64,000 nucleotides of DNA from Gigantopelta aegis (taxonomy: Eukaryota > Mollusca > Gastropoda > Neomphalida > Peltospiridae). This document shows, in pieces, positions 49,401 through 58,795 of this stretch. The notes under the pieces were generated by a model. That model ran no database searches and was not told the DNA's origin. It saw only the letters and a list, made by a program, of their open reading frames with translations. The DNA lies in NCBI RefSeq assembly GCF_016097555.1, contig NC_054702.1, forward strand, positions 107,600,628-107,664,627, read 5' to 3'. Positions within the stretch are counted from its first letter, which is position 1. Every line of letters starts with the position of its first letter. Position numbers and translations under genes: made by a program.

Positions 49401-49761
49401 GAATTGCCATAGGTCAAGAGCTTTTCGACTGACAGTTTTTTACCATTGCATATTATTGCCATTGGTTTAAAATTGCTGAAGACAAATTGACATAGGTGAT
49501 TTTAAAATTGCAGTAGATATTAAAGTTCGAGCTGTGTATTTGCCACAAGTGCTCCCCCCGCACCATTTTTAGTTTTTAAATTCATCCATGTTGTTTAATG
49601 TTTTTTTGCAGGATGATGAAGAAGAGTTACAGAAGGAGGGTCTGTCTGAACCCCACAGACTGGCATTACAGCTGAGAGTGTGTGAAAAAACTATTTTACA
49701 AAACACTGTCAAATACGCTGCAAAAGCAAAGCAAGAAGAGACTGTTGAAAATGGCACCTAG
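35594..49761 (+). CDS. SETD3: SETD3, actin-histidine N-methyltransferase, multi-exon gene
   Basis: Exons: 35594-35723, 36280-36372, 36902-37047, 38629-38701, 39025-39135, 39679-39759, 42114-42178, 42739-42797, 44377-44491, 45214-45288, 46529-46628, 47142-47208, 48225-48310, 48728-48888, 49612-49761. They join in phase to 503 codons. SETD3 methylates His73 of actin in the cytoplasm (family knowledge). The N-terminus MGRKSRKGGGKT resembles human MGKKSRVKTQ. The split SET domain includes FLSIPRKLMMTV, SSVMTRQNQIPTPDGSRVT (Asn264, human Asn256), LIPLWDMCNHTNG (Asn286-His287, SAM site) and IYIFYGARSNAEF (Tyr321, human Tyr313); the constant +8 offset supports the model. The C-terminal part (about 350-500) is the Rubisco-LSMT-type substrate-binding domain. 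The human protein has about 90 more residues, mostly a low-complexity tail missing here. The ATG exon starts at an acceptor (35582/35583), so a noncoding first exon lies upstream. Exons 3 and 10 each end in a tandem array that copies their donor. Confidence 0.96.
35870..35945 (+). mobile_element. Possible pogo/Tigger-like end
   Basis: ACAGTGAAACCCTGCTATTG followed by CGACC resembles the typical pogo/Tigger terminus. A matching right end was not found nearby, so this is a fragment at most. In SETD3 intron 1. Confidence 0.35.
36952..37903 (+). repeat. 119-bp tandem array spanning the SETD3 exon 3 donor, 8 units
   Basis: Unit starts: 36952, 37071, 37190, 37309, 37428, 37547, 37666, 37785. Each holds 96 nt of exon 3 (32 codons, GWLKENGVQTNSVEI to QARQDLK), the donor AAG|GTGAGA and 23 nt ending CTTTTCTTATTGTCAG, a good acceptor. 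All copies stay open; they differ at a few sites (QTN/QTD/LTD; one FSL for FGL). Unit 1 is the exon proper. A SINE begins at the array's right edge. Confidence 0.97.
37904..38192 (+). mobile_element. tRNA-derived SINE (family B) in SETD3 intron 3
   Basis: GGTGGGACATAGCCCAGTGG, GTGATCGATTCCCATTGGTG, GGTGCATATAAAAGATCCAT and tail AATGTGCTCTAGTGGTGTTG then TTAAACAAAACAAAC. It joins the 119-bp array with no spacer. Confidence 0.87.
38971..39016 (+). repeat. Dispersed-repeat end just before the SETD3 exon 5 acceptor
   Basis: TGGTAGGGGACATGTATTGC then TTTAGCAGTACTGTCAGATT matches the end of the 3331 family in reverse complement and 57449-57492. It ends about 8 nt before the acceptor AG at 39023-39024. 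Confidence 0.7.
39324..39472. mobile_element. 149-bp pogo-like MITE
   Basis: CAGTGAACCTCCTCAAAACT with CTGGACC faces GGTCCAGTTTACAGGGGTTC with ACTG. The ends resemble pogo/Tigger-type CAGT…ACTG termini; a TA flank is present on the left only. SETD3 intron. Confidence 0.65.
39990..40060. repeat. Fragment related to the 22291 element
   Basis: TTTCCGGTTACCCGACCAAC and CTGCCGACCCTAAAAAC resemble the subterminal sequence of the Harbinger-like element read in reverse complement. No full element. Confidence 0.4.
40395..40426 (+). repeat. (AAT)n microsatellite
   Basis: About ten AAT/ATA triplets. Confidence 0.9.
40610..40733 (+). mobile_element. 3' part of a family A SINE
   Basis: GCGGGTTTCCACTAAAAACA, TGACCATGTGTTTGACCTCC and tail AATGTGCTCTAGTGGCGTCA then TTAAATAAAACAAAC. 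Confidence 0.8.
42380..42682 (+). mobile_element. tRNA-derived SINE (family B) before SETD3 exon 8
   Basis: GGGCGGGACTTAGCCCAGTT, GGGTCAATCCCCATTGGTGG, GGTGCATATAAAAGATCCCT and tail GATGTGCTCTAGTGG. It ends about 55 nt before exon 8. Confidence 0.86.
42825..43105 (+). mobile_element. Decayed SINE relic after SETD3 exon 8
   Basis: AAAAGTGCATATAAAAGATC, CAGAATTACCACATGTTTGA, AATCAATGTGCTCTAGATGT and ATTAAACAAAGCAAA mark the body and tail of an old family B copy. Confidence 0.65.
43280..43350. repeat. Fragment of the 20955 palindromic family (SETD3 intron)
   Basis: AAAAGTAAAAGTGTTTTTGA then AATAACAAAAAAACAC matches the left arm of that element. Confidence 0.5.
43558..43958 (+). repeat. 146-bp tandem repeat, about 2.7 units
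   Basis: Units start at 43558, 43704 and 43850 with GTCTGGACCATA-type sequence and contain ACAACTTGGGATGGTGGTGT and CACTGTGACATGCTTTTCAT. Older relatives lie at 19240-19515. SETD3 intron. Confidence 0.85.
44196..44332 (+). repeat. Dispersed repeat, copy 2 (pair at 3135)
   Basis: AACTGTTCATCCACCCCATT through ACCTCACCGGTACTCTTGTT. It ends 44 nt before SETD3 exon 9. Confidence 0.7.
45281..45866 (+). repeat. 26/27-bp minisatellite spanning the SETD3 exon 10 donor, 22 units
   Basis: Each unit is ATGAACAGGTATGTGGGCGT plus TAGCCTA or TAGCCT. Unit 1 (45281) is the last 8 nt of exon 10 plus its donor CAG|GTATAT; the other 21 carry CAG|GTATGT, a stronger donor match. Units are 26 bp at the array edges and 27 bp in the middle. 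Use of any later donor would read into a TAG shortly after the true exon end. Confidence 0.96.
46037..46354 (+). mobile_element. tRNA-derived SINE (family B head, type-2 tail) before SETD3 exon 11
   Basis: GGGTGGGACGTAGCTCAGTG, GGTGCATATAAAAGATCCCT, ATAGCCCATGAAGTGGCGAC, and tail AAATGTGTTGAGTGCATTGT then TAAATAAAACATTTCC. Same head-tail combination as 16990. Confidence 0.88.
47954..48097. mobile_element. 144-bp hairpin MITE in SETD3 intron
   Basis: ATAAAGATAATAACTAGTTA and ATGACGTCTAATATTTGCTT face AAGCAGATATCTGATGTCAT and TAACTAGTTATTATCTTTAT around a loop with GGCCGAATGAGAAATTCCGC. Confidence 0.8.
49137..49330 (+). repeat. 71-bp tandem repeat, about 2.6 units (SETD3 intron 14)
   Basis: Units at 49137, 49208 and 49279 begin ATTCTCCGAGATTGCCCGGT and include GGGGGCGATATACCAGTCAT. 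The flank GGTTCAAGCACGACTGTCTT looks like SINE family C sequence, so this array may also have grown in a SINE. Confidence 0.85.
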
Positions 49762-50040
49762 CACTAAGCAGTGCCTGGTGTCTTCACACACAAATTTCAC
49801 TTAACTCTTAAATGTCACTTCTATTTTAACTTTTTTATAAGGTGAATCTTTATTTTATTTTTATTTTTTTGTAATTTTAATTCTATTTAAGATGAAAATT
49901 TGACACATAAGAAGTTATGACAAAAAAACAATTACTTGGACTAATTTTCATATTTTTTTCTATTGACCCTACATGTAGTGTGTTTGAGACATCTCATTGT
50001 GGAGATGTCTGGTGCTATTGTTTGCTCAGATCATCATTGT

Positions 50041-50358
50041 ATATTCCCTGGTTTGTAGTGATCATGTGGGTGTTATATTCATATTCCTTGACTAAAAGAA
50101 AGGTATATTCCCTGGTTTGTAGTGATCATGTGGGTGTTATATTCATATTCCTTGACTGAAAGAAAGGTATATTCCCTGGTTTGTAGTGATCATGTGGGTG
50201 TTATATTCATATTCCTTGACTGAAAGAAAGGTATATTCCCTGGTTTGTAGTGATCCTGTTGGTGTTATATTCCTATTCCTTGACTGAAAGAAAGGTATAT
50301 TCCTTGTTTTGTAGTGATCCTGTTGATGTTATATTCCTATTCCTATACTTAAAGAAAG
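50041..50358 (+). repeat. 64-bp tandem repeat, 5 units, downstream of SETD3
   Basis: Units start at 50041, 50105, 50169, 50233 and 50297 with ATATTCCCTGGTTTGTAGTG. The last two are more diverged. It lies about 280 bp after the SETD3 stop, possibly in the 3' UTR. Confidence 0.88.
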
Positions 50359-51399
50359 GGGACAAATGTCAGTACCATGTGATCTACACACAAACAGACA
50401 TTTTTAAATAACTGTCCCTTAATGTTTTTACACATAAATTGCACATGCATTGTGTATTTGACCCAGAACAAAATGATCTACATCTGAACCAACTATTGTG
50501 AAGTTAACAAATTTAATATCACTAGAAAGTATCATTATGTTAAGAGAAAAGTGACACGTAGCCAGATAAAAACAGTTAATTTCATAATCAGTCTCCTGTG
50601 TTTTCTGTGAAAAACAAAGACATCTGACGGTAGATTCCGAAATTTGTCTGATTGTCATACTTGTCACTTTAAAGCCTACTGCAGACGAGAGCTGCCAGCT
50701 AAGAAAAACGTTACTTAAGACATTTTGCTCAGCTGTAGGCTCCTAGCAATTTCACTGCACACAATGAGCTACGTGCTGAGCTAGTTTGCTTACAACTGTC
50801 ACAATGACGTCAAGATGACTCAATTTTCGTGTTGGCTAATTCAGCTCAGCTGATGGCATACGTAGCCTGCACACAGTGAGATTTTTGCCATGCGTGGCCA
50901 GAATATCAAACACGATAGATATTTTTCTCATGACCAAATCTTTTTTTTTGATGCCTTTGATTTATTTACTCAAATTTATCAACATGTAGTACAACTGGTT
51001 GTGTTCTGTTTGCTAATATATTGCTGGTTCTGGCAGATTTGAAGAGTACCAGTCTTGTATGCATTTGTTTTCATTTTAATCATATCACTGCCTAGAACCG
51101 ATATTGTCTATTGCTTCTGTTATATCGACAAATCCTGGTAGTGTGACTACAAAAAATTGTGATTAAATCTTTGTCTTCTGTTAATGTCTTACGTTTGGAG
51201 GTCATTTACCATTATTTAAGTGAGTAGATATTCAGAGAATTTTTACATTTTAGAACTGCAATGGGCCTGTTTTCCATTAATGTGATTCTGTGCACGATTT
51301 ATTATGTGTGTTAACATGCACGGAAATGTGCTTTTCGAAATCTGCATTTTCACAAGTGGATTATTATACAGAATTTGACGTTGAAGCTGCAGCTTTATA
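50359..51399. other. SETD3 downstream flank
   Basis: AT-rich DNA, no gene recognised. No clear AATAAA within 500 bp of the SETD3 stop; the SETD3 3' end is undefined. Confidence 0.35.
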
Positions 51400-51557
51400 C
51401 AGGATACTCCCCAAGTGTCTTGTGATATCATAATTTATCAGCACAAGTTGATAAAAGTATTTTTATACTGTTACCAACAAGTTAAATACATACTTTTTAT
51501 ACTGTTACCAACAAGTTAAATAAATTATGATATGACAAGACACAAGGGGGGTATTCT
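51400..51557. mobile_element. 158-bp hairpin MITE
   Basis: AGGATACTCCCCAAGTGTCT and TGTGATATCATAATTTAT face ATAAATTATGATATGACAAG and ACACAAGGGGGGTATTCT. The loop contains a direct repeat of TTTTTATACTGTTACCAACA. Confidence 0.78.
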
Positions 51558-52171
51558 TTTTATCATCCACTATCATTCTTTTCATATGTGACAATTGTAA
51601 ACAATGTCAGTAATGTGAGTTGAATGTCACTATATTTGGCAGCGGTAGACTCGTTAACTTGCAAAACGACAATGGCGTGAAGTCACTAATGATAAGATTA
51701 GTGCTGAAACTTGCACATTGACGAAACAAAATATTGTCTTATGATTAAAATTTGACCAATCAAGATTATAAGAAGCGATATCTCCTAGGAAAATATTGCA
51801 TGAGATATCGCAAATTATAGTGCCAGCGATATCTCTTACAAAAGTCTTTAATGGATGATAAAATGATGTCATCACTCTGAAAATCAAGAATTGCTAATTA
51901 ACTTACTTTTTTGAGCACATCAAATTTGTGTTCATGTAAAACGGGCATAATAATGCATTTCTTTCCTACTATTTAAAATGTGGTGTATGGCAAATTGCTA
52001 TATCAGTTATTTTTAAAATCCCAATGTGCAATTTATTAAATTATTATTTACTTATTAACTGTTTGGTATATTTGTTCATTAACAGTCTTAAATATAGATC
52101 TGTAATTGCTTAATTATCAGTATCAACAATTGTTTTACCATAGTTCAGTTATGGTACCAAGACATAGCAAG

Positions 52172-53489
52172 ATGTGTCACTACAGTAATACTCAGTGTCC
52201 CAGGCATTGTTTATCATGTGTCACTACAGCAATACCCAGTGTCCCAGGCATTGTTTATCATGTGTCACTACAGCAATATCCAGTGTCCCAGGCATTGTTT
52301 ATCATGTGTCACTACAGCAATACCCAGTGTCCCAGGCATTGTTTATCATGTGTCACTACAGCAATACCCAGTGTCCCAGGCATTGTTTATCATGTGTCAC
52401 TACAGCAATATCCAGTGTCCCAGGCATTGTTTATCATGTGTCACTACAGCAATATCCAGTGTCCCAGGCATTGTTTATCATGTGTCACTACAGCAATATC
52501 CAGTGTCCCAGGCATTGTTTATCATGTGTCACTACAGTAATACCCCCAGGCATTGTTTATCATGTGTCACTACAGCAATACCCAGTGTCCCAGGCATTGT
52601 TTATCATGTGTCACTACAGCAATACCCAGTGTCCCAGGCATTGTTTATCATGTGTCACTACAGCAATATCCAGTGTCCCAGGCATTGTTTATCATGTGTC
52701 ACTACAGCAATACCCAGTGTCCCAGGCATTGTTTATCATGTGTCACTACAGCAATATCCAGTGTCCCAGGCATTGTTTATCATGTGTCACTACAGCAATA
52801 CCCAGTGTCCCAGGCATTGTTTATCATGTGTCACTACAGCAGTACCCAGTGTCCCAGGCATTGTTTATCATGTGTCACTACAGCAATATCCAGTGTCCCA
52901 GGCATTGTTTATCATGTGTCACTACAGCAATACCCAGTGTCCCAGGCATTGTTTATCATGTGTCACTACAGCAATACCCAGTGTCCCAGGCATTGTTTAT
53001 CATGTGTCACTACAGCAATATCCAGTGTCCCAGGCATTGTTTATCATGTGTCACTACAGCAATATCCAGTGTCCCAGGCATTGTTTATCATGTGTCACTA
53101 CAGCAATATCCAGTGTCCCAGGCATTGTTTATCATGTGTCACTACAGCAATACTCAGTGTCCCAGGCATTGTTTATCATGTGTCACTACAGCAATACTCA
53201 GTGTCCCAGGCATTGTTTATCATGTGTCACTACAGCAATACCCAGTGTCCCAGGCATTGTTTATCATGTGTCACTACAGCAATACCCAGTGTCCCAGGCA
53301 TTGTTTATCATGTGTCACTACAGCAATACCCAGTGTCCCAGGCATTGTTTATCATGTGTCACTACAGCAATATCCAGTGTCCCAGGCATTGTTTATCATG
53401 TGTCACTACAGCAATACCCAGTGTCCCAGGCATTGTTTATCATGTGTCACTACAGCAATATCCAGTGTCCCAGGCATTGTTTATCATGT
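52172..53489 (+). repeat. 44-bp satellite, about 30 units
   Basis: Unit TGTGTCACTACAGCAATACC, then CAGTGTCCCAGGCATTGTTT and ATCA. Copies differ mostly at one C/T site (AATACC versus AATATC); one unit near 52540 is short. Because 44 is not a multiple of 3 and the unit lacks stops, all three + frames are open, which produces the long spurious open frames here. Confidence 0.97.
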
Positions 53490-53853
53490 AGATGAGTTAT
53501 GCTGTCTCGGTGCCATATGCAGTGTACTATTGCATTTTGGGAAATGCCACATAAAGGATGTGTATTACTACTCTTTGTGTTAAATATTACAGCAGATCAA
53601 CTATGTGTAATACATGTAACTTGTGTACATGTAGTTATATAAAATGTACATACTGTATAGTTAATAATAAAAATGTTTTGTAATTTATTCATATAATTGT
53701 TTTAATAGTTGATTATTTATTAATATTTTTAATAATAATGTTTTGTAAACATAGTAAAAGTTATAACGACATTGTTCTATATAAGAAAACAGTATTTTTT
53801 ATGATCTTGACTTTTTCTGTTTTACAATATCATTAAACAAAAACACTATTCAG

Positions 53854-54098
53854 ATTCTGTAAACACAAAAGTAAAGAAAGGAAGAAACGAAAAGGCTTTG
53901 AATAATTTTGTTTATACATCTACAAATGGCAGTACTTGGCCAGGAATTGATGAGGACACTAATGGAAAGGTACAATTTGTTCACGGTATCATCAAGTCAG
54001 TGTATTGGGAGAAACTGTTCTATGATTTACAAGTTGAGATTTATTTCCCTGAAATACAATTAAGACACATTCAGCTAGATAATGTGAGAGTGGTGTAG
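53854..54098 (+). CDS. Unrecognised open stretch, possible terminal exon
   Basis: An open frame follows a possible acceptor (CTATTCAG, weak pyrimidine tract) and ends in TAG at 54096-54098: about 81 codons including KVKKGRNEKALNNFVYTSTN and VYWEKLFYDLQVEIYFPEIQ. It has no ATG near its start. It reads like protein rather than repeat but matches no family I know. No partner exon was found upstream, where the 44-bp satellite lies. It could be a decayed mobile-element piece or chance. Confidence 0.18.
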
Positions 54099-54465
54099 TC
54101 GCTTCAAGTTGGGCATCTTGCTCTTTTTGTGTTTTGAATAGTTCCCTACAAACGTTTACTTTCAAATGATATGATCAAACGAAATAGCTTTTATGGTTAA
54201 ATATATTTTGGTTCATGTCAAAGTGTTACAATCCACTTCAGTGTCGGACAATAATGTCATTAATTGGCACACTATAACGTTGCCAGAATGTCAAACAAAC
54301 AAGATCGGATAAATTAAAATTGATTATGGTAACAAAGTTAAACTCGCTTGCATTTCGTATAATGTTAATGTGTCTCGTTAAATAATTTCAATCGGGACAT
54401 AAACATATTACGAAATAGAAGCTCCTATAATATCCTATAAATTCGAAATCATAATATTACAGAAC

Positions 54466-54700
54466 AGGGCAGAGATGTAGCTCAGTGGTAGAGTGTTCAG
54501 ATGAAGTGTGATGGGTTGCATGATGAATGGACTCCATTCTCACATCCTAATTCTCCTATGGCTGGTGCATAACAGGCCGTAGTATGTACTGTTGTAGCTA
54601 CAGGAAAGTGCATATAAAAGAGCCCTTGCTGCTTTAGTGGTAAAAGTAGCCATTGTTGTGGCAGCAGCTTTTCTCTGTCAACCGAAAGCCAAAATAATAA
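54466..54700 (+). mobile_element. SINE (family B-like, diverged)
   Basis: GGCAGAGATGTAGCTCAGTG head, then AAAGTGCATATAAAAGAGCC and TGCTGCTTTAGTGGTAAAAG. Tail lost or diverged. Confidence 0.7.
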
Positions 54701-54807
54701 AATAGCCATTTTTTTTAAATGTGCTGAGGAGGTGTTAACAAAATATTCACCTTTTCTACCCTTGGCATCAGTTTGTGTTTCATCTGGCCATGTCACACTA
54801 CCCATAC

Positions 54808-55072
54808 GTTCCACACCAGATACTGACTCTGAGTGAGTGATCCGCAAGGCTCAATGGGTAGGTGTAAACCACTTACACCGACCAGTGATCCATAACTGGT
54901 TCAACAAAGGCCATGGTTTGTGCTATCCTGCCTGTGGAAAGAGTAGCCTATGTGGAGACGGCGGGTTTCCTCTAAAAAAACCAGTATCAGAATGACCATA
55001 TGTTTAACGTCCAATAGCCGATGATAAGATAAAAAAAATCAATGTGCTCTAGTGTCGTTTTTATTTTTTTTG
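54808..55072 (+). mobile_element. Headless family A SINE
   Basis: CACACCAGATACTGACTCTG, GTGATCCGCAAGGCTCAATG, CCAGTGATCCATAACTGGTT, GTCCAATAGCCGATGATAAG, CAATGTGCTCTAGTG. It abuts the preceding SINE. Confidence 0.82.
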
Positions 55073-55499
55073 CTAAAGTTTTTAGGTTGAAATATTCCTT
55101 ACAATTTCGAATTTGCTCTCCAAAATAACATTGAATAAAGTAATAAATATATATTTTTTTTCTTTCTTTTTAAAGGAGTCCCTATAATGTGCTTGAATAG
55201 AAAGAGATTTCTTACAGTCGTCTGCAATAAGTCAAATTAAAATCGCCTATGTAGTTGCACTTTGTTTACCATTCAACCTCTCAAGTCACTTGATCTATTA
55301 TTTGACACGTATGCTTTGTTCCATTTTGACATAGCCAGGATTTCATATTATATTGGGGCCGTGGAGGGCACGCTGTCTAAGAGTTATATCCTTAGCCCAA
55401 AAAGTTTAGCAATTTTGTAAATATGCTTAAATAAAAGAAAACTTGTGACTTACAAAATAAAATTAGACACTGGATTTAACTGAGGCATCATTTGTAACG

Positions 55500-56043
55500 G
55501 GACATTGTCAGTAACATGTCTGAGCACCTTGGGCATTGACAGTGGTACAACGTCGCCTCATGCACTGAACGTGACCGATGTGACGGTGGTAGCGTCAGGG
55601 TGTGGGCAGGAATTCGTGACATTGGACAAAACATCATTTTCATCATTACTGGGAATCTGAATGCTTTGTATTACAGTGACGAAATCATCACATAGTCGTC
55701 ATTCCGTTCACGTAGCAGCATCCAAGCATTTTGTTTTAACAGGGCAATGCACGCCAGCATTTTAGCCAGACGAACGACTGGACTTTTTCAGAGGAACAAC
55801 ATTGAGTCACTAAACTGGGCTGCAAGGTCGCCCCATTTGTTCATGACTGTGCAGGTATGGGATTTGTTGGGTCGTAGGGTGCGCGAGAACCACACGCAGA
55901 TTCACAACGTCCATAACCTTAAACATGCTTTAACTCGTGAATGGAACTATCACTATACCAGAGATCCACCCTCTCAGAAGCATGAGCCGACGTACCGCTG
56001 TCAACATGCAAACACCCAATGTGCTCAAATGTCTGTGTATTGA
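55500..56043 (+). pseudogene. Tc1-type transposase remnant
   Basis: Translation gives DGGSVRVWAGIRDIG then IIFIITGNLNALYYSDEIIT, AARSPHLF and VWDLLGRRVRE, the C-terminal half of a Tc1 transposase (compare GGSVMVWAGI, SPDLNPIEHVWD). It is frameshifted with internal stops. The usual QDNA motif is QGNA here (second Asp lost) and the NPIEH Glu is replaced, so the DDE triad is destroyed. No terminal repeats were recognised. Confidence 0.8.
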
Positions 56044-56234
56044 CCCTCGAGCATCATTTAACGACGTGACAGTCACACACTTCATTTTGTATTGAAAATA
56101 TCCTGTTACTTACACCGACAAATAATGTCTCAATTAGTAGATTTACCAAATTGCTAAACTTTTTAGGCTAAGTATATTATGGGGCTGCAGGCAAATATAA
56201 ACGGTCGTTGGGGAATGAGGTATTTGGGGGATCT

Positions 56235-56315
56235 TGCCCTTCCTCTGGCTACCCTGCCCTTCCTCTGGCTACCCTGCCCTTCCTCTGGCTACCCTGCCCT
56301 TCCTCTGGCTACCCT
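56235..56315 (+). repeat. 20-bp tandem repeat, 4 units
   Basis: GCCCTTCCTCTGGCTACCCT repeated four times. Confidence 0.9.
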
Positions 56316-56974
56316 TTTAGTATTGCTGTTTCTGTTTTACTTCTCCGCTCTCTCTGGTTAGGTTAGTTTAGGTTAGGTTGCCTCTGTGAGAAGATATTTT
56401 ATTTAACCGCCAGTTGGCTTGTAACTGCGTTGTGAGTCTTCCCAAGCTGCCATAAAGCTTCACCCTCTAACATATGTCATGCATGGCAACCTTTCTTAAT
56501 TATGGTACTGTATCACTATAACATCATGGTAATTTGAGCTCTCAAATGCAGTTGCTGACTGAATAAGCGAACTGGGCCCGTGCTTATAAACATTTTAATC
56601 GGTTATTTCAATTCCAACCACCATAGCCTGCACTAGGGACTGCGATGTTATGTACCCACAAACGCCCATATTATGTCATTGTTAGTATATAGCATGTTGG
56701 TAAGCTGTTTTCGCACTGACAAAATGGCAAGGTATGGACGTTCAGGGTGTGGTGGTGTAACCTGTGTCCAACATCAGTGCATTTTGTATCCTCTGTTTTA
56801 ACAGTACAGGCTACCGAAATACAGGATTTCTAATTATAAATCAGTCATTTGTTTATTAAAATATACACGACAAAGGTTACACGAAGCTTTACTTTTGTTT
56901 GTCGAGGAAGAAGTCAAGTGTTTAAAAACACTGCAATCTGCATAAAAAGGTTATTAGTCCAATTGGAGGGGACT

Positions 56975-57492
56975 AGGTTTCAACACCGTCCGTCCGTCCG
57001 CCCGTCTGTCCCACATTTAATTTTCCATGTTGTCTTTTTTAGAATATCTTGAGCTATTGAGCTGAAATTTTGTATATAGCTTTATCATGTACTGTTACAG
57101 ATCAAGTTTAACTTTTATGGACATTTACCCATTTTTGACGGAGATATGGCCCTTGAACTTAGGCGATGTGGAAATTTGTTTTCCGGATTATTTGTTTCTT
57201 CAGAAGGCTTTGAGATATAGCTTTATCATGTACTATTACAGATCAAGTTTAACGTTCATGGCAATTTACCCATTTTTGACATAGTTGGAGATATGAATTT
57301 TTTTTCTGGGCTTTTGTTTTGCAATGCCTGAAGATAATGAGGTGAAATTTAGAAAATTTGCATATAGGTTTATCATGTACTGTGATTTACCCACTTTTCA
57401 TAGAGGTTTGTCTCTTGATTTTAAGAGATACAAAAAAAAATGTGTGAGGTAGAAGACATGTATTGCTTTAGCAGTACTTTCAAAACACTTGT
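56975..57492 (+). repeat. Dispersed repeat of the 3331 family, internally duplicated
   Basis: TATAGCTTTATCATGTACTG, ACAGATCAAGTTTAAC and TTTACCCATTTTTGAC recur two to three times. The 5' side has GTCCGTCCGTCCGCCCGTCT and the 3' side GACATGTATTGCTTTAGCAG, matching the other copies. Confidence 0.72.
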
Positions 57493-57734
57493 TTACCATT
57501 TAAGTATCCTATTTTAATTGGTTTTGTTATTACAGGATTCTATCTCGATGTATTCACTTTTCGAATATTTCACCAGAGGATTACTTTCCCTGATTAAGGA
57601 GCATAATTATATATCCTGGTCGCTGCAGATATCATATTCCCCATCATGTCAACTTTCTCGATCCGTTAGACTGTCTGTCACTGTTCCCACAAAAACTGCT
57701 TTTGGTCTGCGAAGACCTGCTGAGTGAAGGAAGG

Positions 57735-57980
57735 CAATGTTTTATTTAACGACGCACCCAACACATTTTATTTACGGTTATATGATTAAGGACCACACCA
57801 GTGCCATACGACTGGTATATCAAAGGCCGTGATATGTGTTGTTCTGGCTGTGGTAAAGTGCCTATAAAAGATCCCTTGCTGCTAATGGAACAATGTGGCT
57901 TTCATCTAAGACTATATAGCTGATGATTAATAAATAATTGTGCTCTAGTGGTGTCGTTAAACAGAACAACCTAACTTTAT
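57735..57980 (+). mobile_element. Composite SINE: inverted type-2 tail plus family B body
   Basis: 57735-57800 is a type-2 tail on the minus strand (TTTATTTAACGACGCACCCA, TTTACGGTTATATGATTAAG). 57801-57980 is a plus-strand family B body and tail (CTGGTATATCAAAGGCCGTG, GTGGTGTCGTTAAACAGAAC). Two copies have met or recombined. Confidence 0.75.
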
Positions 57981-58795
57981 TACGATATTCAGATTGTTTG
58001 AAACAATAATAGTATAAGAGAGGGAGAAAAAAGGTTTCGCTGAATTTTTAGAAAAGCGCCAGGACATTAAATCCTATTTCATCAACTCGTATTACAATGA
58101 AGAAAAAATATATGTTACTATTGAAATGATCGTCTATTTCTGTATTACTATATGACTGTTTGGGCGGCTTTTCAGAGGAACCGTATACATTAATGTTTAC
58201 TTCATTAAGCCTACCTGTTCACCATGAATGTTTACTCTGGAATGACAAACTCAGAGACTGGTCAGAGAAGAATATGGCTGTAACTGGAGGCTTTGTGTAA
58301 CGTGTTGAATAAGAAGCCAGAAACCCAACTTAATGGACAAACATAGTTGTGCCGCTGGTAGCTAAGTAATCCCATGTTTGGAAGTTGAAGTGCTTTTTAA
58401 TAATCTGAATGTTGTTTTCTCTACTTAGCTGCTCGACCTTTTTAAATATCGTGTTTCTGTTTTTAATTATTTTCATATGACACAGGGGCACTGGTAATAC
58501 AAATGTTTTGCGCGCACCACGGGCGTGGCTGAACCTCTTATTAATTGTGGATACTGGCATGTAGAAAATTTGTTAGGTTGTTTTAAGGAATATCAGTTGC
58601 GTTATAATGTTGTATCTTGACATGCAGCGGATTGCAATTAGGTTGGTTTTACAAGGTTGTTTCTTACTTCGTCTCCAATATGAATAAAACATATATATCG
58701 TTATTCCTTTGAGTGTTTTGTATATTGATGAAACACGCATACGTATGGATACATAAAAGTGCAAAATTAAAGTGTCCTGTGAAAGAGGAGCCAAA

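Noticed and set aside
36952-53489. CRISPR-like regular repeats
   Set aside because: Direct tandem arrays without unique spacers in a eukaryotic genome.
52106-53583. Open frames of up to 462 codons
   Set aside because: Three overlapping frames of one 44-bp satellite; no domain, no start context, no splice structure.
56345-56380. GGTTAGGTTAG-type telomere-like sequence
   Set aside because: Only a few irregular units next to a simple tandem repeat; not telomeric.
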